In this document: positions 8,406 to 19,500 of the stretch, in pieces | Layout of the letters: the number at the start of each line of letters is the position of its first letter | How positions within the stretch are numbered: the stretch's first letter is position 1 | Source of the DNA: Candidatus Delongbacteria bacterium | GTDB taxonomy: Bacteria > CAIWAD01 | DNA length: 64,000 bases | Assembly (NCBI GenBank): GCA_041675285.1 | Contig: JBAYTZ010000013.1 | Span: forward strand, 1 to 64,000 | Direction: 5' to 3' | Program-made: the position numbers and the translations under genes | The notes under the pieces: model-generated | Told to the model about the DNA's origin: nothing | The model's input: only the letters and a program-made list of their open reading frames with translations | The model's database searches: none

Positions 8406-9365
8406 ATGGATCTGAGCACCATCCAAGCGCAGCTGGCGCACACGCTGGACCGCGTGGAATTGGACTTGCCGGGCGAGCGCCAGATCGGCAAGGTGCGCGA
8501 GGCCTGGTCCCGGGAGGGCCGGCGGCTGATCGTCACCACCGACCGGGTGAGCGCCTTCGACCGGGTGCTGGCCACCATTCCCTTCAAGGGCCAGGTGCTC
8601 AACCAGCTGGCCCTGTTCTGGTTCGAGCACACGCGGGATCTGGTGCCCAACCACGTGCTCTCGGTGCCGGACCCCAACGCCATCGTGGTGATGGACCTGG
8701 AGCCGCTTAAAGTGGAAATGGTGGTGCGCGGCTACATCACGGGCAACACCAGCACCAGCGCCTGGACGCACTACCAGAAGGGCGTGCGGGAGTTCTGCGG
8801 CAATCGGCTGCCCGACGGGCTGCGCAAGGACCAGCAGCTGGCCGCGCCCATCGTGACGCCCTCCACCAAGGCGGCGGAAGGCGCGCACGACGAGAGCGTC
8901 TCGCCGGAGGAGATCGTGCGCAGAGGCGACGTGCCCGCGCAGATCATGGCGGACCTGGTGGAAATCAGCCTGGCCTTGTATCGGCGCGGCGTGGAGCTGG
9001 CGGCGCGGCAGGGGGTGATTCTCGTGGACACCAAGTACGAGTTCGGACTGGACGCCCAGGGCCGGATCACGCTGATGGACGAGATCCACACGCCGGACAG
9101 CAGCCGCTACTGGTACGCGGACAGCTACCAGGAATTGTTCGAGCGGGGCGCTGAGCAGCGCCGGATCGACAAAGATCACTTGCGCACCTGGCTGGCCGAT
9201 CGCGGCTTTCTGGGCGACGGCGAGCTGCCGCCGATCACCGACGAGGTGCGCGTCTCCACGGCGCACAAGTACATCGAGGCCTTCGAGGCGATCACGGGAC
9301 ACGTGTTCGAAGCCGAGCCGGGCCCGGTGGCGGAGCGCCTGAAGCGGAACCTGACGGACTACTGA
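8406..9365 (+). CDS. purC: Phosphoribosylaminoimidazole-succinocarboxamide synthase (SAICAR synthase)
   Basis: This catalyses ATP-dependent condensation of CAIR with aspartate in de novo purine synthesis. It is 319 aa, the longer form also seen in yeast Ade1 rather than the roughly 240-aa E. coli form. Signatures are GKVREAW for the ATP loop, TDRVSAFDRVL, the RGYITGNTSTSAW block, and DTKYEFGLD...LMDEIHTPDSSRYW. The ATG at 8406 is chosen over upstream in-frame codons because those lie inside the repeat. No other purine genes are adjacent. Confidence 0.96.
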   Translation: MDLSTIQAQLAHTLDRVELDLPGERQIGKVREAWSREGRRLIVTTDRVSAFDRVLATIPFKGQVLNQLALFWFEHTRDLVPNHVLSVPDPNAIVVMDLEPLKVEMVVRGYITGNTSTSAWTHYQKGVREFCGNRLPDGLRKDQQLAAPIVTPSTKAAEGAHDESVSPEEIVRRGDVPAQIMADLVEISLALYRRGVELAARQGVILVDTKYEFGLDAQGRITLMDEIHTPDSSRYWYADSYQELFERGAEQRRIDKDHLRTWLADRGFLGDGELPPITDEVRVSTAHKYIEAFEAITGHVFEAEPGPVAERLKRNLTDY

Positions 9366-9383
9366 TCCACCGGCCGGGGCAAC

Positions 9384-9650
9384 GGAGTTCACGGGAAGAC
9401 ACGAAGAAATCCAAAGGAACAGCAGGTTGTTGGATTTTTCGAACACTTATATATTGTGTTTACAGAAATAATTGACTTGTTAATTATCGTTATTCCGCCG
9501 TTTTCAAATATGGCTTAATGATTAACCATAAGAGTTGATTTCGTATAAAATTCTCGCAGCGATAATAAACATATCATTATAATATACTTATATATCAATT
9601 TAAAAGCTGCCTTTCTTGGCTGTTCCTTCGCGTCTTCCCGTGAGAACTCC
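9384..9650. repeat. AT-rich island flanked by inverted arms
   Basis: Between the convergent ends of purC and the cysteine desulfurase lie two inverted arms: 9384-9406 (GGAGTTCACGGGAAGACACG...) and 9623-9650 (its diverged complement, TTCTCACGGGAAGACGCGAAG). The roughly 175 bp between them (about 9430-9604) is strikingly AT-rich, with many TATA/TTAA steps, in an otherwise GC-rich chromosome. It contains no gene. It resembles a degenerate member of the intergenic palindrome family with an insert, or a small non-autonomous element. Confidence 0.6.
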
Positions 9651-9651
9651 C

Positions 9652-10752
9652 TCACCCCGCCAGCATCTCCGCCGCCTGCACCATTTCCTCCTCCGTGTTG
9701 CCCAGACCCACGGAGAGGCGCAGGGTGCGCTCCGCCACCTCCACCGGCAGGCCCATGGCCGTCAGCACGTGGCTGGGGGAGGCGCTGTCCGCGTGGCAGG
9801 CGGCGCCGGCGCTGGCGGCCAGTTCGGGGCAGCGGGCCAGGCGATCGTCCACGCGCCGGCCGGGCAGATAGACGCTGATCGTGTTGGGCAACCGCTCGGC
9901 GCCCTCCCCGTGAATGCGCAGACCGGGAATGCGGGCGCGCAGCTCGGCCTCCAGCCGGTCGCGCAACCGGCGCTGCTCGGCCGTGATGCCGTCGCCGTCC
10001 TCCACGAAGCGCCGGGCCGCCGCGCCCAGCCCCACCAGCTCCAGCACGTTCTCCGTGCCCGGCCGCAGACCGCGCTCGTGGCCGGCCCCGTAGAGCAGGG
10101 GCGGCAGTTCCACGCCGCCGCGCAGATAGAGCGCGCCCACGCCCTTGGGGGCGTTGAGCTTGTGGCCGGCCACGCTGAGCAGGTCCACGCCCAGCGCGTT
10201 CACGTCCACGGGCAGTTTGCCCAGCACCTGGGCCGCGTCCGTGTGACACAAAATGCCGCGGGCGCGGCAGAGCGCGGCCAGCTCGGCCACGGGCTGCAGG
10301 ACGCCGGTCTCGTTGTTGGCCAGCATCACGCTGAGCAGGCGCGTGTCCGGCCGCAGGGCGCGTTCCACATCCTCCACCCGCACGCGGCATTGCTCGTCCA
10401 CAGGCAGGAGGGTGGTCTCCACGCCCTGGCCCGCCAGGAAGCGGCAGACCTCGAGCACGGCGGGGTGCTCCACGGCGCTGACCAGCATGTGACAGGGGCC
10501 GAAGCGCCGGGCCAGTCCCTGCAGGACCCAGTTGTTGGACTCCGTCCCGCCGCTGGTGAACAGCACGTCGTAGGGATGGCAACCCAATAGGGCGGCCAGC
10601 TGCCGGCGCGCCAGCTCCACGGCAGCGCGGCAGGCTTGACCAAAGGCGTGGCCACTGGACGGATTGCCCACAGCCCCATCCAGCCAGGGCAGCATGGCGG
10701 CCTTCACTTCCGGCGCCAGGGGCGTCGACGCGTTGTGATCCAGATAGATCAT
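9652..10752 (-). CDS. Cysteine desulfurase, NifS/IscS family
   Basis: This PLP enzyme moves sulfur from cysteine to an active-site cysteine, for Fe-S clusters or tRNA thiolation. It is 366 aa. Visible are the start MIYLDHNAST, HTDAAQ for the cofactor-contacting Asp/Gln, SVAGHKLNAPKG with the PLP lysine, RPGTENV, and the mobile-loop cysteine in SAGAACHA. The ATG at 10750-10752 has GGGAGGA upstream; the open frame extends further but without family similarity. No iscU/scaffold gene is adjacent, so its physiological partner cannot be told from the context. Confidence 0.93.
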   Translation of the reverse strand: MIYLDHNASTPLAPEVKAAMLPWLDGAVGNPSSGHAFGQACRAAVELARRQLAALLGCHPYDVLFTSGGTESNNWVLQGLARRFGPCHMLVSAVEHPAVLEVCRFLAGQGVETTLLPVDEQCRVRVEDVERALRPDTRLLSVMLANNETGVLQPVAELAALCRARGILCHTDAAQVLGKLPVDVNALGVDLLSVAGHKLNAPKGVGALYLRGGVELPPLLYGAGHERGLRPGTENVLELVGLGAAARRFVEDGDGITAEQRRLRDRLEAELRARIPGLRIHGEGAERLPNTISVYLPGRRVDDRLARCPELAASAGAACHADSASPSHVLTAMGLPVEVAERTLRLSVGLGNTEEEMVQAAEMLAG

Positions 10753-10908
10753 CCGTCCTCCCGTTGGGCGCAAGGCGCCGTTCGAAGCGTGTTCAGACCT
10801 TGGGTTCCAGCGCGGAAAATGCGAGAATGGCCGCACAATTCAACCACGTCCCCGTCAGCGGTCTCGGGGCCGAGTCGTCACGGAATCCACAACAGCGGAG
10901 GGGAACCC

Positions 10909-12090
10909 ATGGCGTGGACACTGGGCCAGGTCCAGGAACAGCTGCGCGAACGGGAACTGGACGGCTGGCTGCTCTTCGTCCTGCAGAATCGCAACCCGGT
11001 GGCGGAGCGGGTGCTGGACCTGCCGCCCGGGCAGATCCGCACGCGGCGGGCCTTCTACTGGATTCCCGCCAGCGGCACGCCCATCCGGCTGGAGCACGCC
11101 ATCGAGTGCCGCACCCTGGCGGGAGTGCCCGGCCTGCGGCGGACCTACCTGTCCTATGAATCCCTGCGCCAGGAATTGGGCCGCATTCTGGGTGGCGCGC
11201 GGCGCGTGGCCATGGAGACCAGCCCGCTGGCCGCCATTCCCGCCTTGTCGCTGGTGGACGCCGGCACCGTGGACCTGGTCCGCAGCCTGGGCGCGGAGGT
11301 GGTCTCGAGCGAGAATCTGGCCCAGACCCTCACCGCCCGGCTGGATGCCGAGCAGCTGCGCAGCCACTTCCGCGCGGCGGAAGTCCTGCGGCAGGTGGTC
11401 CGGGACGCCTGCGGCGAGATCGGCCGGGCGCTGGCCGAGAACCGCCGGATCAGCGAGAAGGACCTGCAGGGGTGGATCCTCAACCGCTTTGAGAGCGCCG
11501 AGCTGGAGGCCGATCATCCGCCCATCGTGGCCTGCGGGCCGCACACGGCAATTCCCCACCACGAAGTGGGCAGCGAGAACTTCATCCAGCCCGGCCAGCT
11601 GGTGCTCATCGACCTGTGGGCCAAGGAGCGGCAGGCGGGCTGCATCTACGCGGACCAGACCTGGATGGCCTGGACCGGCGGCAGCGCGCCCGATCCCGTG
11701 GTGGAACACTGGCGCCTGGTGCGCAACGCGCGGCGCTCCGTGCGCAACCTGGTGGGGGCCCGGCTGGCCGTGGGACACGAGATCCGCGGCTGGGAGGCCG
11801 ACGAGGCGGCGCGCAGCCTGATCCGCGACGCGGGCCTGTCCGGCTCCTTCATCCATCGCACGGGCCACAGCATCGACGAGTCCGTGCATGGCAGCGGGGC
11901 CAATCTGGACAACCTGGAGACGCGCGAGGAGCGCGCGCTGCTGCCCGGCACGGTCATGTCCGTAGAGCCCGGCATCTACCTGCCGGAGTATGGCCTGCGC
12001 AGCGAATACAATCTGGTCATCGACCTGGACGGCGAAGTACGGGTGGCGGAAGGCACCGATCAGGAGGACCTGCTCCTCATCCACCGCTAA
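10909..12090 (+). CDS. M24 family metallopeptidase (Xaa-Pro aminopeptidase-like)
   Basis: This encodes 393 aa. The N-terminal creatinase-like domain (1-150) is followed by a pita-bread catalytic domain. Metal ligands are visible as D in IDLWA, D in IYADQTW, H in RTGHSID, E in SVEPGIY and E in RSEYNLVI, in the expected order. It would release N-terminal residues before proline, or hydrolyse a related substrate. The ATG at 10909 has a GGAGGGG site. It lies divergent from the cysteine desulfurase and just upstream of an unknown gene on the same strand. Confidence 0.9.
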   Translation: MAWTLGQVQEQLRERELDGWLLFVLQNRNPVAERVLDLPPGQIRTRRAFYWIPASGTPIRLEHAIECRTLAGVPGLRRTYLSYESLRQELGRILGGARRVAMETSPLAAIPALSLVDAGTVDLVRSLGAEVVSSENLAQTLTARLDAEQLRSHFRAAEVLRQVVRDACGEIGRALAENRRISEKDLQGWILNRFESAELEADHPPIVACGPHTAIPHHEVGSENFIQPGQLVLIDLWAKERQAGCIYADQTWMAWTGGSAPDPVVEHWRLVRNARRSVRNLVGARLAVGHEIRGWEADEAARSLIRDAGLSGSFIHRTGHSIDESVHGSGANLDNLETREERALLPGTVMSVEPGIYLPEYGLRSEYNLVIDLDGEVRVAEGTDQEDLLLIHR

Positions 12091-12162
12091 GCGGGCGCCT
12101 GGCGCGGCCAGGGTCTGGCAGCAGTCAGGCCCGCGATGACCGACACCCGGGAAGGAGGCACC

Positions 12163-13329
12163 ATGTTTCGCGATCTGGACGACATGCGGCAATCCCTGGC
12201 CCAGATCCTGCTGCTGGAGGAAGGCCGGGTGACGGGCTTCCGGACGGACGAGCTGCCGCCGGGGGCCGTGGACGCCCTGGCGCGCAACGCCGTCTTCAAC
12301 CCCGACGCCACCATTCGCACCCAACTGCGGCAGATCCTGCGCTCGGCGGCGGCCTGGAAGGGCATCCGGCTGGCCTCGCTGGAGACCGCCGTCCCGCATG
12401 AGAGCGGCGGCGGCGTCCTGCTGGCCGTGCGGCTGGGCGGCCACTGCTACGACCTGGCGCGGCTGGTACTGCGCTCGGCACGCCAGCGCGGCGTGTCCGG
12501 ACTGGTCTTCGAGCAGGGCTGGGCGGGCCAGAGCCCCTGGGAGTTCTCGGCGCTGCTGGCCGCGGCCGCGCTGCGTGAAAACTGGCAGACCCCCCTCTAC
12601 CTGCGCTGCGGACTTCCGCCGCTGGCCAGCGACCTGCTGCCCGCCGGCGTGGACGCGGAATCCCTGGGCGACCGGCTGGCCACGGCCGCCGGCGCCGAGC
12701 TGGGCAACGCCGTGCTGCGCATCTCGCCGGCAGGCCTGCTGCGGCCCCGCAGCCACGGCGAGTTGCGCGCCCTTCTGCAGCAGGCCGCGGACCTGGGGTT
12801 GGCGGTGAGCCTGCGCGTGGCGGAACCCGACGGCCGCGCCGACGCCGACACTCCCGAACTGCTGGCGGCCCTGCACCGGCTGACGCGCGAGCATGCGCCG
12901 CTGCTGCTCACCCTGGACGGCGCGGCCCGGAACTGGCCGGAGGAGCGGATGGCGGCCTGGCTGACGGCCTCCGGCGCGCGCGGACTGGCTCTCAGCGGCC
13001 TCTGCCCGCCGGAACTGCTGGATGGCGCCGCGCCTGGGGCGGACCTGCCGGCTCCCGTGCGCGAGGTGCGGGTGGAATTCGACTGGGCCGCGCGCATCGT
13101 CATGCATCCTGAATTCCTGGCGGAGCACCGCCGCGAGCTGCTGGGCTGGCTGCGCGGGCATCGGCCGGGAATCCTGCCGCTGGGGGACGAACACCTGCTG
13201 CACACCTTTGAATACCAGGCCCTGGGCCACTTCGAGTTCGAACTCTGGGACCTGGACCGCATGCCCAGCTTCCGGGCGGAGTTCATGGACATGCTCGGCC
13301 GGTTGTATGCGGCCCTGAACCTGAGCTGA
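12163..13329 (+). CDS. Conserved-looking protein of unknown function
   Basis: This encodes 388 aa of soluble, leucine/alanine-rich protein with no signal peptide or membrane segment. The alternation of hydrophobic strands (GVLLAVRLGG, GLAVSLRV, PLLLTLDG, GLALSGLCP) with helices suggests an alpha/beta barrel-like fold, but no catalytic motif is convincing. I chose the ATG at 12163 because GAAGGAGG lies directly upstream; an in-frame ATG at 12136 lacks such a site. It follows the M24 peptidase by 72 bp and is probably co-transcribed. Function is not assigned. Confidence 0.7.
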   Translation: MFRDLDDMRQSLAQILLLEEGRVTGFRTDELPPGAVDALARNAVFNPDATIRTQLRQILRSAAAWKGIRLASLETAVPHESGGGVLLAVRLGGHCYDLARLVLRSARQRGVSGLVFEQGWAGQSPWEFSALLAAAALRENWQTPLYLRCGLPPLASDLLPAGVDAESLGDRLATAAGAELGNAVLRISPAGLLRPRSHGELRALLQQAADLGLAVSLRVAEPDGRADADTPELLAALHRLTREHAPLLLTLDGAARNWPEERMAAWLTASGARGLALSGLCPPELLDGAAPGADLPAPVREVRVEFDWAARIVMHPEFLAEHRRELLGWLRGHRPGILPLGDEHLLHTFEYQALGHFEFELWDLDRMPSFRAEFMDMLGRLYAALNLS

Positions 13330-13565
13330 TTTCCGCTTCTGGGTGAGCGAATTCGCCCTCGTCGGCACCCGATACAATCCATGGGCTTTCGAGGCCGGGG
13401 CAGCCTGTGTGCACGCGCTTTGGCTTGCTACATTCCCTCTGCCATCCATTCACAGGAGTTGCGATCGAACCTGGCTCCGGAGTTGAACACAGGTCGCGGG
13501 CGGCCCTTAGGCAGCCAGTCGGATCTGGCCCAGCCCGACCGACATGATCCAGGACCAGCCCGGGC
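13330..13565. other. Intergenic region upstream of sprA
   Basis: This 236-bp gap holds no gene. It has a TACAAT hexamer at 13373-13378 and a TACATT near 13431, either of which could be a -10 for sprA, but no good -35 lies at the right distance from either. The sprA start region lacks an obvious strong ribosome site. Confidence 0.35.
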
Positions 13566-16500
13566 GTGCGCCGCACCGTCGGGGCCGAATCGCGGGCGGC
13601 AACTGAAGCGGAACTCTTGAACCACCCTCGTCACAGCCGCCTGGCAGCTCCACTTCTGCCCGTCTGGTTCCTGCTCTGCCTGCTCCTGCTGGGGGTCCGG
13701 GCCGGGGAGGCGTCCGGCTACGGGCTGAGTTCGCGCCAGCTGCTCCACCCGCCCGACCCCAACCGACCCGAGCCCCGCCGCTCGGCGCGGGAGGACTTCA
13801 CCCTGCCCCTGCTACCCCGGGAGCTGCCGCTGGAATTCCAGGTGGACACCCTGGGCCTCAACCTGGTCTACCAGGCGCTGGGCAAGGACGGCCGCCTGCT
13901 GGGCACGCGTCTGCTGCCGCTGGACCAGGAACTGCTGACGCGGGTGGGGGCGGGCAACAGCCGCAGCCTGCGCCAGGGCCTGGCGGACAACGCCCTCAAG
14001 CCGGCCACGGCGGGCAAGGACCACATCGAGATCGACATCCCCTTCAAGGTGAAGAGCAAGACCTTCCGCCGGATCTTCGGCAGCGGGCGCATCGGCCTCA
14101 ACGTGCACGGCAACATCAACCTGAAGGGGACCTACCGCTCGGAGAAGAACGAGTCCGAGTCCGCCAGCTCCTTCGCCAACAACCAGAACGACTTCCGGCT
14201 GGATCAGGAACAGCAGTTCACGGTGGTGGGCAAGATCGGCGAGAAGGTGGACGTCCACATCGACCAGAACACCGAGCGCAACTTCGACTTCGAGAACAAC
14301 CTGTCCATCACCTACACGGGCGAGCCCGAGGAGATCATCGAGAAGATCGAGGCGGGCAACATCAGCCTGGCCCTGCCGTCCACCAAGTACGTGCAGTTCA
14401 ACGACCGCTCGGGCGGCCTGTTCGGCTTGAAGATGATCAACCGCTTCGGCCCGCTGCGGCTGACGGGCATCGCCTCGACGGAGAAGAACGAGTCCAAGCA
14501 GCAGACCTTCACGGGCCAGACCTCGGACCAGACCCGCGAACTGGGTCCCGGCCAGCACGAGACCGGCTACTTCTACGTCAACGAGTACTTCCGGCACCAG
14601 GCGCGGGTCTTCGAGGCCACCACCTGGAACTACATCAGCGACCCGCGCTTCGAGATCGACGCCTTCCAGCTCTACGAGTTCACCACCAGCGACCAGGGCA
14701 ACGACCTGACCCTGATCGACCCCAGCGGCCGGGTGGTGGCCAGCAACTACCGGATGATGGTCCGCAACGAGAGCGACCCCAACCCGCCCTTCACGCTGGA
14801 CAAGCAGCGCGGCATCCTGCGTTTGAACAGCATCCAGCCGGGCAAGTACTACGCCATGAGCTACACGATGCGCAACGCGCAGGCCCTGCGGGACTGGTTC
14901 GCCGACTACGGGCAGGACTCCACCGTGATCTTCACGGGCACCATGGACGCCGCCCGGGAGAACCCCGTGGTGGTGATCTTTCCCCTGCACTTCAGCCCCA
15001 GCAGCAAGCCCTGGTGGGACTTGCAGCTGCGCAACGTCTTCAACCTGGGCAGCACGGAGATGGACCCCACCAAGTTCGAGATGAGCATCGGCAAGGTGGT
15101 CTCCGGCTCCTCCAACCAGATCAACCAGGGCGCGGACAACTACCTGAGCGTGCTCTACCTGGACGTCTGGGACCTGCAGCGTAGCGCCCAGGGCAACGAC
15201 CTGAAAGTGGACGAGCGCTGGATCGAGAGCAAGACGGGCAACGTCTGGTTCCCCAGCCCGCTGCCCTTCGCCGCGGACGACGATCCCGCCGGCTGGGTGT
15301 TGCATCGTCAGGCCGGCAACAGCGCGCTGAAGAACTCGCTGGCCGAGGCCGGCTATCCCTTCGCCGACCTCTACGACGGCTACGTGCGCGCGCCCAACCG
15401 GCTGGATCCGGCGCTGAACACCTTCACGCGGGTGGCGGGCTTCGCCGACGCGGAGATGGACACGCTCTACGACCTGCGCGGCAGCTACTACAGCCAGAGT
15501 CCGGATCCCAAGTGGCAGGAGCTGAACCAGCGCTACCGGCTCAGCTCCTCGGCCAAGGTGGGCACGGAGGTGATCAGCCTGGGCTGGAACGTGACCAACG
15601 TGGTGGTGACGGCCAACGGCAAGCGCCTGGCGGTGAACTCCGACTACACGCTGGACGAGCAGGCGGGCCTGATCCGGATCACCAATCCGGCCTACACCAA
15701 GGAAGACCAGAAGATCCAGGTGAGCTACGAGACGCCCCAGCTCTTCCAGCTGCGCAAGAAGACCTTCGCCGGGGTGACGGCGGAGCTGGAGCTGTGGGAC
15801 AACGGCAAGGACATCAGCAAGCTGGGCGCGGCCTACATCTACTTCAACGAGGAGAGCGCCGAGCGCAAGGTGCGGCTGGGCAACGAGCCCATCAAGAACA
15901 GCGTGCTGGACCTGAACGCCCGGCTGGTGTTCTCCCCGCGGCTGATGACCAGCTGGATGGATGCCCTGCCCTTCATCGAGGCCGAGGCGCCTTCGCGCCT
16001 GACCTTCGAGACCGAGTACGCCGTGGTGATGCCGGACCCCAACCCCTCCAACAACCCGGACACGGGGGACAACCACGGCGTGGCCTACGTGGACGACTTC
16101 GAGAGCAGCAAGCAGGAGATCCCGCTCTCGCTGAGCCACACGCAGTGGGGGCTCTCCTCGCTGCCTGAGCAGGAGCTGCTCGGCCTGCGCGGCTGGATGG
16201 GCTGGGTCAACCCGGCCACGAAGGTGCCCTCGCGCGAGATCTGGCCCAACTACGACGAGAGCAACCAGGAAGGCGTGAGCAACGAGGTGCGCGTGCTGCG
16301 CGTGGACTACGCGCCCTTCCTGCTGGCCAGCCAGGCGGCCAGCGGCAGCGACCAGACCCTGGGCGGCGAACCGCTCTCGCGTGATCTGAGCTGGGGCGGC
16401 CTCTACTACGACTTCCGCAACGCCTACGACGACCTGAGCCGCAAGAAGTTCATCGAGCTGACCCTGCTGCTCCAGGGCGACCTCTCCGGCCGCCTGAATC

Positions 16501-19500
16501 TCGATCTGGGCGTGGTCTCCGAGGACGTGATCCCCAACGGCAGCCTCCAGAAGGAAGACAGCAACAACGACAACATCCTGGCGCTGGAAGAGGACATCGG
16601 TCTGGACGGGCGCTCCGGCGCGGATCCGCCCTGGCCCCTGCCCGACGAGCTGTTCAGCTGGAGCGGCACGCCGGCCGACCAGGTGACCCAGCTGGGCGCC
16701 TATGGCGTCACCAACGTGGACAACGCTTTCGACTGGTGGGACGTGGACGGCGACGACTACCGCGACCCGGCGGAGCCCTGGTCCATGGACAACTGGGTGC
16801 GGATGGACAGCGCGGGCGAGATCGTGGACAAGTCCCACGGCAGCGAGGGCAACTCCCAGGACTCGGACCAGTACTACCCGGACTCGGAGGACCGCAACGG
16901 CAACCTCTCGCTGGACGACCTGAACAACTACTTCAGCTACAGCGTCCCGCTGAACCCGGCGGACGCGCGCTACGACAGCTACGTCTCGCCCATCGAGGGC
17001 AGCAACTGGATCTTCATCCGCATCCCGCTGAACGACTCCGACCAGCGGCGCGTGGGCAGCCCGCGCCTGGACCAGATCAACGGGCTGCGGCTCTGGTTCA
17101 CGGGCTTCCACGAACCGGTGACCGTCACCCTGGCGGAGCTGAACATCGTGGGCACGGAGTGGGTGAAGACGACCTCGGAGGGCGACACGACGGGCTTCGA
17201 CGTGAGCGTGCTGAACAACTTCGACAACAGCGAGGATTACATCAGCCCGCCCGGCGTCTCCGGCAACCAGGACCTGGTGACCGGCGTGGAGGCCCGCGAG
17301 CAGAGCCTGGTGTTGGAGCTGGAGGACCTGCCCTACGGCCGCACGGCCTGGGTGAGCAAGACCCTGGACCTGCCGGTCAACCTGAGCGAGTACCGCGAGC
17401 TGAAGATGTTCGCCCACGGCGGCAGCGGCAAGACCGCGGCGGACTCGCTGGCCTACTTGCACGCCTTCGGCACGGACCTGCTGGAGTACCACCTGCGCCT
17501 GCAGTCCACGCCGGGCAACTACTACGAATACTCCAAGTACCTGCGGCCGGCCTGGGACCCCCTCAACAACATGCACGTGATCCTGGCCGAAATCACGGCC
17601 ATCGACCAGTTCACGGGCGCCCAGCGCGACCACGAGAACCCGGACAAGCCCATCGTGCTGCCCGACGGCGGCCAGGTGCGGGTGATGGGCAACCCGACCA
17701 TCACGCGGATCACCACCATGCTGTTGGGCGTGACCAACCACGGCAGCGCGCCGGCGCGCACGCAGATCTGGTTCAACGAGCTGCGCGTCTCCAACGTCAA
17801 GAAGAAGACCAGCCGGGCCATGCGCGCCGACGTGACAGCCGCCTTCTCCGACGTGCTCTCATTGAACGGCAACTACGAGCAGCAGGACGCGGACTACCAC
17901 ACGGTGAAGGAGCGGATGCCCGCCAGCCCGACCTTCAAGGAGAACTTCAGCGCCTCCGCGGACATGGACCTGGGCCGTCTGCTGCCGCCCTCCCTGGGCA
18001 TCTCGGCCAAGCTGGCCGTCAACACGGCCCAGCGGCTGAGCGTGCCCAAGTTCTATCCCAACGACGACCGGGAAGTGGACCTGAAGAACCGGCCCCAGTT
18101 GGTGGAGACCTGGAGCCGGGCCCAGGGCGCCAGCCTGACCCTGAAGAAGAGCAACAGCACGTCCGAGTGGATCAAACAGACCCTGGACAAACTCACTCTG
18201 GGCACGGACGCCACCAACACCGTCAGCCGCAACACCACGGTGGCGGCGGACACGACCTTCACCCAGAACGTGCGCGTGGGCTACAGCAACAGTTTCCGCT
18301 GGACGCACACGCTCAAGCCGCTGGGCTTCACCAAGGACTGGCCCCTGGTGGGCAAGGCCGCGGCGCTGGAGATCGGCTACTTCCCGGAGAGCTTCAGCGC
18401 GAACGCCAACACGGCGCGCCGCATCCAGCACACGTGGCGCCGGGATCTGACGCACAACTCGCTGGAGACCTACACCCTGGCCCGCAGCTGGAACACCGCT
18501 TTCAAGCCGCTGAAGACGCTCTCTTTCACCGTGCAGCGCAGCTACGACAACAACCTGCGCTTCCGGCGCAATCAGGCCCGCGTGCCGGACCTGCTGCCGA
18601 TCGTCGATCCCAGCTATTCCCAGTCGGTGGAATTCCGCCCCCGGCTGGAGTCCTGGATCCAGCAGGACCGCACGCTCCACGATGGCGACCACCGGATCAG
18701 CCAATCCGTCAACATGAACTGGGGACCCAAACTGGTGGACTGGTCCACCACCTCCTTCAGCTACGCCTCCACCTATTCCTGGAGCCGGGAACTGGCCGAC
18801 CCGGCGCGCGGCGTCAACCTGGGCAACTCGGGCAAGTTCACGGCGGAGTTGAAGCCCGACCTGGGCAAACTGGCGCGCAAGCTGATGTGGATGAACGACG
18901 AGCGCTTCAACGCGGCCAAGAAGGAGGTGGCGGACGCCGCCACCCAGCGGGCCGCCCGGCGCACGGCCAAGGCCGCGGAGCGCAAGCAGGCCCGCGAGGA
19001 GAAGGCCGCCCGGAAAAAGGGCGTGACTCCCGCCGGGGAGACCCCGGCGGTCCCGGACGACGCCGCGCCACCCACCGGTGACGAGATCCAGCCCGCGCTG
19101 CCCGATGACGCGCCCGCTCCCACCGCGCCCAAACTCCAGCGCGGCCAGACCAAGCGACCGCTGGAACCGCCGGTCGACCTGAACCTGCCCGATCCGGATC
19201 TTCCGCAGCCGACGACGCCGCCCGTGACACAACCCGCGGCGGAACCCGCGACGCCGACCCAGACCCTGCCGCCGCAGGAGCCGCCGGCCGAGCCCGTGCG
19301 GCAGACCCTGCAGCCGCTGCCCGGGGATTCGCTGCTGCAGGCGCTGCCCGACAGCCTGCTGGGTCAGCTGGCCCTGGCGGACTCGCTGATCCGCACGGCC
19401 GGTACTCCGCCGCCCGCGCCGGCCCTGGCGGGCAAGGACGCGCCCGGCGCGCCAGCCACGCCTGACAGCCTGGCCGCGGACAGCACGGCCCGGCGCGATT

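Noticed and set aside
13812..17741. A 1,309-codon open frame antisense to sprA, and similar long frames opposite purC/asnS, the restriction enzyme and hyf genes
   Set aside because: These arise from high third-position GC on the coding strand. They lack family motifs, have skewed Ala/Val/Gln/His composition and mirror strong genes on the other strand.
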